From positions 1 through 6,066 of the forward strand of contig JAFAGU010000214.1 of assembly GCA_019237595.1 (NCBI GenBank): 6,066 nt of DNA, given 5' to 3'. Below are positions 1-4,515 of this stretch, piece after piece. The notes beneath the pieces were generated by a model. That model did no database searches. It had not been told where the DNA came from and worked only from the letters and a program-made list of their open reading frames with translations. The stretch is from Betaproteobacteria bacterium (GTDB taxonomy: Bacteria; Pseudomonadota; Gammaproteobacteria; Burkholderiales; SG8-39). The position numbers and the translations under genes are program-made. Numbering within the stretch: the stretch's first letter is position 1; each line of letters starts with the position of its first letter.

Positions 1-1
1 G

Positions 2-613
2 CTCCATGACCTCGACTACCTGGGAAAGATGTTCACGCAGCCCCTTCCACTCTATGTGGCTGCGGAAAGCAGGTTCAAGTCGTACGAAGAGTTGCTCGCC
101 TATGCCCGCGCCAATCCCGGGAAGCTTCGCTGGGGGAATTCCGGCGCGCGCGGCATAGCGGAGATCATGATGGAGTCCGGTTTCCGCCACGCGGGCGTGC
201 AGACTATCGGGGTGCCCTTCAAGGCGGGCGCAGATGCAAATACGGCCTTGCTCGGCGGACACGTAGATGCCGTTGCGTCGACGGACTTCGGGCCGCTCCT
301 GCAGGCGGGTCGGATTCGCCTTCTCGTCGAAACGGGACCGCTCAAGATTCCAGGCCACGAAAACGTGCCGACCTTCAGGGAACTGGGCTATCCGCTCTCG
401 GTGGAGGTCTTCTATGGCCTGATCGGTCCGGCAAACCTGCCGCCCGAGGCGGTGAAGTGGTGGGATGCGCTGCTGTCGGAGGTCTCGCGCACCAAGGAAT
501 ACGCTGCGCTTTGCGAAAAGATCTTCGCGCTGCCCTCGTATGCCGGCAGCGCCGCGTTCAGGCGGATGGTGGTGAGCGGCTATCCGGAATTCGGGAAGGC
601 CCTGGCGAAATGA
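2..613 (+). CDS. Bug/TctC-family periplasmic solute-binding protein, 5'-truncated
   Basis: The reading frame is open from the left edge (LHDLDYLGKMF...), so the start lies outside the window; the ATG at 29 is internal. The 203 visible residues are the C-terminal two thirds of a family usually about 320 aa long. Family-like blocks appear in order: YARANPGKLRWGNSG (typical ANPGKLxxGxSG), VPFKAGADANTALLGGHVDAV (typical VPYKG...LLGGxVD), GRIRLL..., ENVPTFRELGYP (typical DVPTxxExG) and YGLIGPANLPPEAV. Known members bind carboxylates such as citrate, aromatic acids or amino acids in the periplasm, either for TctAB-type permeases or as orphan binding proteins. No permease gene is visible. The stop codon overlaps the ATG of the downstream dehydratase-like gene (ATGA), which suggests translational coupling and a shared substrate. 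The ligand cannot be assigned; the family call is secure. Confidence 0.9.
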   Translation, partial: LHDLDYLGKMFTQPLPLYVAAESRFKSYEELLAYARANPGKLRWGNSGARGIAEIMMESGFRHAGVQTIGVPFKAGADANTALLGGHVDAVASTDFGPLLQAGRIRLLVETGPLKIPGHENVPTFRELGYPLSVEVFYGLIGPANLPPEAVKWWDALLSEVSRTKEYAALCEKIFALPSYAGSAAFRRMVVSGYPEFGKALAK

Positions 614-1782
614 GCGAGCCGACCACGATCACGGGCGCCGATATCTACATCGCGCGCATCGGCGGGCGCCATCCGGTCGTCGTGGAGGTGCATACCGAGG
701 CCGGCGTGAGCGGGCTGGGCGAGGCGGCGATCTCATACGGGATCGGCGCGACCGCGGCCGCCGGGATGATCAAGGACCTGATGGAAGGGGTCGTGCTGGG
801 CAAGGATGCCGCCCGCATCGAAGCGCTGTGGCGGGAGATGTACGACCACACGTTCTGGGCGAAAGGCGGCGGGCCGATCGTCTTCTCCGGCCTCAGCGCA
901 ATCGAGCAGGCGCTCTGGGACATCAAGGGAAAGATGCTCGGCGTACCGGTGTATCAGCTCCTAGGCGGCAAATGCCGGGACCGCGTTCGCCTCTACGCGA
1001 ACGGCTGGTCGTTTCGATGCGGAAGCCCCGCCGAGCTGGCGCGGGCGGCCGAGAAGGTCGTCGAGGACGGCTACGACGCGCTCAAGATGTATCCGCTCGC
1101 GACGCCCGAGCTCGACGAACACGGCCATATACGGCACGTCTCGCAGAGGCAGATCGGTCGAGACGCCGAAAAGCTCGCCGTCGATCGCGTGCGAGCGGTG
1201 CGCGAGGCAGTCGGACCCGACGTCGAGCTGATGGTCGACATGAGCGCGGAACTGACGCCCGACGCCATCATCCGGATCGGGCGGCGGCTAGAGGAGTTCG
1301 ACTTGCTCTTCCTGGAAGAGCCGGTCGATCCCTTTGATGTGGAGGGAATGGCGCACGTGCGCGGGGCGCTGCGCATTCCGGTCGCTGCGGGCGAGCGGCT
1401 TTATACCCGCTACGGATTCAGGAGGCTCTTCGAGCTCCGTGCCGCGGACATAGTGCAGCCCGACGTGGGGACTGCGGGCGGGATCCTCGAGACCAGGAAA
1501 ATAGCGGCGATGGCCGAGGCATACGACATGCGCGTCCAGCCGCATCTGTGCGCCGGCCCGATTCTCACTGCGGCGACGCTCCAGCTCGACGCCTGCCTGA
1601 CGAACCTCCTGATCCAGGAGGTCTATCCGTATCGCGTGCCAGAGCATTTCGACATCGTCGATCACCCACCCGAGCGCGAAATTCGCAACGGCCATATAAC
1701 GATCGGCGACCGCCCCGGGTTCGGCGTTGCGCTCGACCGCGAAGTGATGAAGCCCCATCTTTGGGCTCGCTGCGCGCGCTGA
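610..1782 (+). CDS. Mandelate racemase/muconate lactonizing enzyme-type enolase superfamily protein (sugar-acid dehydratase-like)
   Basis: This is a complete 390-aa cytoplasmic enzyme. I chose the ATG at 610 because it overlaps the upstream stop as ATGA and begins the family's N-terminal capping domain; a longer frame from 457 only reads through the upstream gene. The capping domain is about residues 5-120 and the (beta/alpha)7-beta barrel about 125-370. Visible Mg2+ ligands are D210 (VDMSAE), E236 (FLEEPVDP) and E262 (AAGERL), spaced 26 and 26 residues apart as in mandelate racemase. The Asp-His dyad is D285 (VQPD) and H312 (QPHLCAGP), and E337 follows. The usual KxK strand reads K159-M-Y161, so the second lysine is absent, and there is no His two residues after D210 as in galactonate dehydratase. 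A polar insertion lies at about 163-188. The family abstracts the proton alpha to a carboxylate; dehydration of an aldonic or aldaric acid is plausible but substrate and reaction are unproven. Confidence 0.9.
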   Translation: MSEPTTITGADIYIARIGGRHPVVVEVHTEAGVSGLGEAAISYGIGATAAAGMIKDLMEGVVLGKDAARIEALWREMYDHTFWAKGGGPIVFSGLSAIEQALWDIKGKMLGVPVYQLLGGKCRDRVRLYANGWSFRCGSPAELARAAEKVVEDGYDALKMYPLATPELDEHGHIRHVSQRQIGRDAEKLAVDRVRAVREAVGPDVELMVDMSAELTPDAIIRIGRRLEEFDLLFLEEPVDPFDVEGMAHVRGALRIPVAAGERLYTRYGFRRLFELRAADIVQPDVGTAGGILETRKIAAMAEAYDMRVQPHLCAGPILTAATLQLDACLTNLLIQEVYPYRVPEHFDIVDHPPEREIRNGHITIGDRPGFGVALDREVMKPHLWARCAR

Positions 1783-1812
1783 TCCGCGCAGGGAGCATGT
1801 CGGAAACCCGAC
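1765..1812 (+). terminator. Two consecutive GC hairpins at the end of the dehydratase gene (possible terminator)
   Basis: The first inverted repeat pairs 1765-1776 (GCTCGCTGCGCG) with 1785-1796 (CGCGCAGGGAGC), with one mismatch and an 8-nt loop that contains the stop codon. A second one pairs GTCGG (1799-1803) with CCGAC (1808-1812) around a 4-nt loop. What follows (GCTCGTTCTGG) is not a real T-tract. The structure could end or attenuate the region 1 transcript before the TPR genes, but it does not meet the usual intrinsic terminator pattern. Confidence 0.3.
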
Positions 1813-1857
1813 GCTCGTTCTGGACAGCGCGGGAGTAGACTCGCGCGGTCTCTTCCT

Positions 1858-1865
1858 GGAGGGAG
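1858..1865 (+). promoter_or_regulatory. Ribosome binding site of TPR-A
   Basis: GGAGGGAG ends 5 bases before the ATG at 1871. The spacing favours ATG 1871 over the GTG at 1865, which lies inside the Shine-Dalgarno and would only add Met-Ala before the signal peptide. Confidence 0.7.
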
Positions 1866-1870
1866 TGGCC

Positions 1871-2818
1871 ATGAAGCTTCGTCCGATTGCAACGCTCGTT
1901 GCTTTCGCGCTTGCGCTCTTCGTTTCGCGAGTTTTCGCCCACGGCGACGATCCGCAGGCCAAGAAGGAGGTCTACGGCAAGGTTCACTTCAAGACCTCGT
2001 GCACGCCCGACGCGCAGAAGGAATTCGAAAAAGGCCTCGCGCAGCTTCATTCGTTCTTCTTCCCCGAGACGATCAATACCTTCTCGTCCATTCCGAAGAT
2101 CGATCCGGGATGCGCGATCGCGTATTGGGGCATCGCGATCAGCCAGCGCCCGAATCCGCTCGTCGGGCCTTTCGACGCGGCGACGCTCAAGCGCGGGCTC
2201 GATGCGATCGAGAAAGGCGAGGCGATCGGGGCGAAGTCGCAGCGCGAGCGCGACTGGCTCGCGGCCATGAAGGAATATTTCAAGGACTACGAGACGGTCG
2301 ACCAGGATACGCGCACCCGCAACTACGAGAAGGCCATGGCGGCGCTGTCGAAGAAGTATCCGGGCGACGTGGAGGCCAAGATCTTCCATGCGCTCGCCCT
2401 CAACGAGACCTTCGATCACAAGTCGATGGAGCCGCTTCTCGAGGCGATCAGGATCCTCGAGCCGCTGGACAAGAAGTATCCGGATCACCCGGGGGTCACG
2501 CACTACCTGATCCACAGCTACGACTTCGCGCCCATCGCGCGCAAGGGAATCCCGGCGGCCGACAAGTACGCGAAGATCGCGCCCTCCGCTCCCCATGCGC
2601 AGCACATGCCCTCGCACATCTACTCGATGGTCGGCATGTGGGAAGATCCATCCGCTCCAACCAGCAGACGATCGACATCAGCCGGCAGCTCGGCGCCAAG
2701 AACTGGCCGGGTACCGGAAAGATATTCGCCTCGGCCTCGCACTCGTGGGATTTCATGGAGTACGCCCATCTGCAACTCGGCCAGGATGCGAAGGCGAAGC
2801 AGGTCATGGAGGAAATGA
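1871..2818 (+). CDS. TPR-A N-terminal fragment as literally encoded
   Basis: If the sequence is correct as given, translation from ATG 1871 yields 315 aa. Residues 1-259 are authentic TPR-A: signal peptide, the C44/C81 pair and the histidine-rich centre. The last 56 residues (PSAPTSRRS onwards) are out of frame, Ser/Arg/Pro-rich and lack similarity to TPR-B. Such a product would lack the C-terminal half of the repeat array. Confidence 0.6.
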   Translation: MKLRPIATLVAFALALFVSRVFAHGDDPQAKKEVYGKVHFKTSCTPDAQKEFEKGLAQLHSFFFPETINTFSSIPKIDPGCAIAYWGIAISQRPNPLVGPFDAATLKRGLDAIEKGEAIGAKSQRERDWLAAMKEYFKDYETVDQDTRTRNYEKAMAALSKKYPGDVEAKIFHALALNETFDHKSMEPLLEAIRILEPLDKKYPDHPGVTHYLIHSYDFAPIARKGIPAADKYAKIAPSAPHAQHMPSHIYSMVGMWEDPSAPTSRRSTSAGSSAPRTGRVPERYSPRPRTRGISWSTPICNSARMRRRSRSWRK

Positions 2819-3513
2819 AGGCGACTCAGCTCGGTACGTATCCAAACGTCGCCGTATACACCGCCATGGTTGCGATCCCGGCGCGCTATTACCTCGAGAG
2901 GCAAGACTGGAAAGGCGCAAGCCAGCTCGAGCCCCTGGGCAGCGGCTTCCCGGCGAACGAGTGGCAACGAGCCGTCGCGGATGGCATTACCTACTTCGGA
3001 ATCGCCATGGGCTTCGCGCGGTCCGGCGACGCGGCGTCGGCGAACAGCGCCGTCGACAAGCTGAAGGCGCAGCGCGAGACGCTCCTGAGACTGAAGCAGG
3101 GCTACTGGGCGGAGCAGGTGGAAGTCCAGGTCCTGGGTGCGCAGGCCTGGGTCGAGCAGACGAAGGGCGACAAGGGCGAGGCGCTCAAGTTCATGCGCGC
3201 GGCCGCGGACCTGGAGGACGGCTCGGAGAAGCACGTCGCGATGGAAAATCGCCTCTACCCGATGCGCGAGCTCCTCGCAGACATGCTTCGCGAGCAGGGC
3301 GACGCGGCTTCCGCGCTCAAGGAGTACGAAGCCTCCATGAAGAACGCGCCGAACCGGCTGCGTGCCTACTACGGATGCGGGAAGGCCGCGACGGCGCTCG
3401 GCCAGACGAAGAAAGCCGACGCCTGCTACCGGCAGCTCGTCCGCCTCGCGCGCAATTCGGACAGCGAGCGCCCGGAAATCCAGGAAGTGGCGCAGCTCCT
3501 CGCCTCGAAGTAA
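2647..3513 (+). CDS. TPR-A C-terminal fragment (downstream of the frameshift)
   Basis: This is the in-frame remainder of TPR-A, 288 residues, starting SIRSN. It has no proper start of its own; the first ATG in this frame is at 2755 (MEYAHLQLGQ) and has no obvious Shine-Dalgarno. The same frame is open upstream to about 1999, but that stretch is only a shadow of the N-terminal part. The segment includes IPARYYLERQDWKGA, an alanine-rich helical array, MENRLYPMREL and the C-terminal NRLRAYYG block. Compared with TPR-B it has a few extra residues around NWPGTGKIFASASHSW, just before the YAHLQLGQ helix. It ends TAA, overlapping the next start by one base. Confidence 0.6.
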   Translation, partial: SIRSNQQTIDISRQLGAKNWPGTGKIFASASHSWDFMEYAHLQLGQDAKAKQVMEEMKATQLGTYPNVAVYTAMVAIPARYYLERQDWKGASQLEPLGSGFPANEWQRAVADGITYFGIAMGFARSGDAASANSAVDKLKAQRETLLRLKQGYWAEQVEVQVLGAQAWVEQTKGDKGEALKFMRAAADLEDGSEKHVAMENRLYPMRELLADMLREQGDAASALKEYEASMKNAPNRLRAYYGCGKAATALGQTKKADACYRQLVRLARNSDSERPEIQEVAQLLASK

Positions 3514-3965
3514 TGCGACCGCCGCGGTGGCTCCTTGCCGCGGCGCTCGCGGCGTGCGCGCTCGGCGCGCGAGGCGCGGACACGGACGACAAGCCGGCAG
3601 ACCAGGGCGATCCCGATTACCTGCAAGGCCGCAAGGCGATCGAGGCGCGCGATTGGCGGTCGGCCATCCGCCTCCTGTCGTCGGCCGCGCTGCGCGACAC
3701 GCGCAACGCGGATATCCAGAACTACCTCGGCTACGCATACCGCAATAGCGGCCAGCTCGACCTTTCCTTCAAGCACTACTCGCGCGCGCTGCAGCTCGAT
3801 CCGCGCCATCGCGGCGCGCATGAATACCTGGGCGAGGCCTACCTGATGATCGGCAACCTCCCGAAAGCCGAGGAGCACCTCGCCGCCTTGCGAAAGATCT
3901 GCCTCATCCCGTGCCCTGAGTACGGAATGCTGGAAGCCAGGATCGCCGCGTCCCGAAAACAATAG
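3513..3965 (+). CDS. Small exported tetratricopeptide repeat protein, possible lipoprotein
   Basis: This gene encodes 150 aa. The ATG at 3513 shares its A with the TAA of TPR-A (TAATG). There is only a weak Shine-Dalgarno, so termination-reinitiation coupling is likely. The N-terminus (MRPPRW then LLAAALAAC) is a short signal sequence; LAAC at 12-15 fits a lipobox with lipidation at C15, though ordinary signal peptidase cleavage near ALGA cannot be excluded. About three TPR units follow: near 33-66 (YLQGRKAIEARDWRSAIRLL), 67-100 (YLGYAYRNSGQLDLSFKHY, ALQLDP) and 101-134 (YLGEAYLMIGNLPKAEEHL). A CxxxC pair (C130, C134; CLIPCPEY) closes the last repeat, a feature I recall from similar small proteobacterial TPR proteins. 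It probably works with TPR-A as an envelope binding or scaffold protein; the partner and role are unknown. Confidence 0.88.
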   Translation: MRPPRWLLAAALAACALGARGADTDDKPADQGDPDYLQGRKAIEARDWRSAIRLLSSAALRDTRNADIQNYLGYAYRNSGQLDLSFKHYSRALQLDPRHRGAHEYLGEAYLMIGNLPKAEEHLAALRKICLIPCPEYGMLEARIAASRKQ

Positions 3966-3966
3966 C

Positions 3967-3979
3967 AGGGACGCACCAT
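3967..3979 (+). repeat. 13-bp direct repeat, copy 1 (AGGGACGCACCAT)
   Basis: It sits directly after the stop of the small TPR gene. An identical 13-mer at 4503-4515 forms the Shine-Dalgarno and start region of TPR-B. Here the next base is C (ATC), so no start codon is made and the frame that follows resembles no neighbour. Confidence 0.6.
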
Positions 3980-3996
3980 CGCGGCGCATAGCCGCG
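3980..3996 (+). terminator. GC hairpin 14 bases after the small TPR gene (weak terminator candidate)
   Basis: CGCGGC (3980-3985) pairs perfectly with GCCGCG (3991-3996) around a 5-nt loop, followed by TTGT. The stem is short and the T-run is poor, so this is a tentative end for the TPR-A/small TPR transcript. Confidence 0.3.
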
Positions 3997-4040
3997 TTGT
4001 CGACGCGCCGACACGCGCTGCCGCGAGCCAAGGCGGCGCG

Positions 4041-4046
4041 TATAGT
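4041..4046 (+). promoter_or_regulatory. -10-like element upstream of the cupin-like gene
   Basis: TATAGT differs at one position from the sigma-70 -10 consensus and stands out in a very GC-rich 164-bp gap. The hexamer 17 bases upstream (CTGCCG) is a poor -35. If used, transcription would start around 4053 and give a leader of about 75-80 nt before the ATG at 4130. Confidence 0.3.
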
Positions 4047-4080
4047 TTCCCGCAGTCGCCGTCCGAGCGACGCGCAGGGG

Positions 4081-4114
4081 GATCGGCTGGGCGTACCGCT
4101 TACGCCGCTCGATC
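4081..4114 (+). promoter_or_regulatory. 34-nt imperfect inverted repeat just before the cupin-like gene
   Basis: The outer arms GATCG (4081-4085) and CGATC (4110-4114) and the inner arms GGCGTA (4090-4095) and TACGCC (4101-4106) pair perfectly. They are separated by a GCTG/GCT internal loop, with CCGCT as the apical loop. The element ends one base before the Shine-Dalgarno AGGGAGAG (4116-4123). It could be a leader hairpin affecting ribosome access or a dimeric regulator's site; no known operator is recognised. Confidence 0.35.
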
Positions 4115-4129
4115 TAGGGAGAGATCGCC

Positions 4130-4504
4130 ATGGTTCGCTACGCTCGCGCGCTGCTCGCGCTCGCAATACCCGCGTTCGTCCTTCTTTCGCTGCAGGTGGG
4201 CGACGTGCATGCGCAGGGGAAGAAAGCATCGAAGGAAGGCACCACCAAGGCGGTGTTCGAGAACGACAAGCTCAAGTCCTGGGAGGTGACGTACAAGCCG
4301 GGGCAGGGAAGCTCGATGCAGGACCGGCCGGGTCGCCTCGTGCACTGCATCTCCGGCGGAACGATGCAGCGCACCTACGAGGACGGCAAGAAGTCGAACC
4401 AGGTGTGGAAGGCGGGCGAGACCAAGTGGCTCGAGCCCTCCACGTTCACCAACACGAACGTCGGGAAGACCAACGTCCGCCTGCTGATCGTCCAGCCCAA
4501 GTAG
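4130..4504 (+). CDS. Exported cupin-like protein lacking the usual metal ligands
   Basis: This is a complete 124-aa gene. ATG 4130 has a strong Shine-Dalgarno, AGGGAGAG, 6 bases upstream and is followed by a good signal peptide (MVRYAR, hydrophobic core, cleavage likely after V-H-A28). The mature part of about 96 aa reads like a single small cupin barrel: VFENDKLKSWEVTYKPGQ (38-60), a central ISGGTMQRTYEDGK (74-87), WKAGETKWLEPSTFTNTNVG (93-112) and a final VRLLIVQPK strand. In ordinary members the segment after PGQ carries HxH and the later loop carries a third His. Here the equivalent positions seem to be Q64, R66 and F106, so metal-dependent catalysis is unlikely and binding or structure is more plausible. 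There is a single Cys, C73. TPR-B starts 9 bases after the stop, so the two are probably co-transcribed. Fold assignment is by pattern only. Confidence 0.8.
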   Translation: MVRYARALLALAIPAFVLLSLQVGDVHAQGKKASKEGTTKAVFENDKLKSWEVTYKPGQGSSMQDRPGRLVHCISGGTMQRTYEDGKKSNQVWKAGETKWLEPSTFTNTNVGKTNVRLLIVQPK

Positions 4505-4515
4505 GGACGCACCAT
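4503..4515 (+). repeat. 13-bp direct repeat, copy 2, carrying the ribosome binding site of TPR-B
   Basis: AGGGACGCACCAT is identical to 3967-3979. In this copy AGGGA is the Shine-Dalgarno, overlapping the cupin-like gene's TAG stop, and the final AT begins the ATG of TPR-B at 4514, 6 bases after the Shine-Dalgarno. Confidence 0.65.

Larger units (their letters stand above)
1871..3513 (+). pseudogene. TPR-A: large exported tetratricopeptide-type protein interrupted by a one-base frameshift
   Basis: Joining two frames gives one protein of about 547 aa that aligns along its length with TPR-B at 4514. Residues 1-23 form a signal peptide (MKLRP, hydrophobic core, cleavage probably after VFA). The conserved course continues with TSC at C44, DPGCAIAYWGIA with C81, HYLIHSYDF at 211-219 and HAQHMPSHIYSM at 242-253. 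The first frame holds through GMWED (GAT ends at 2647). Homology resumes one frame back as SIRSN from 2647. TPR-B has WEDSIASN at this point, so one base is missing within 2645-2649. Conservation then continues without a stop to 3513, including MENRLYPMREL and NRLRAYYG. No slippery heptamer is present, so programmed frameshifting is unlikely. The gap of 88 bp after the dehydratase gene and the overlap with the next gene suggest a TPR operon starting here. Function is unknown; TPR arrays usually bind proteins or peptides, here in the periplasm or outside the cell. Either a recent mutation or a sequencing error explains the break. Confidence 0.8.

Noticed and set aside
457..609. Longer N-terminus for the enolase-superfamily gene
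   Set aside because: This stretch reads the end of the solute-binding protein in another frame; the family N-terminus begins at the ATG at 610.
1813..1849. Sigma-70 promoter before TPR-A (TGGACA at 1821, TAGACT at 1836)
   Set aside because: The spacing between the two hexamers is only 9 bases, and no -35 is found at 16-18 bases from TAGACT.
1565..2617. Minus-strand open frame of 350 codons
   Set aside because: It spans the end of the dehydratase gene, the gap and TPR-A in antisense; the composition is Arg/Leu/Asp-biased and shows no family motif.
1999..2646. Upstream part of the frame that ends at 3513, as if it encoded a 504-aa protein
   Set aside because: Before 2647 this frame is an Arg/Gly-rich shadow of the true TPR-A frame; only the part after the frameshift matches TPR-B.
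2639..2660. Programmed -1 ribosomal frameshift in TPR-A
   Set aside because: The direction would fit, but there is no X XXY YYZ slippery heptamer and TPR-B shows an ordinary uninterrupted codon at the same place.
2620..3738. Minus-strand open frame of 372 codons
   Set aside because: Antisense shadow of the C-terminal half of TPR-A and the small TPR gene, with Arg-rich sequence and no conserved blocks.
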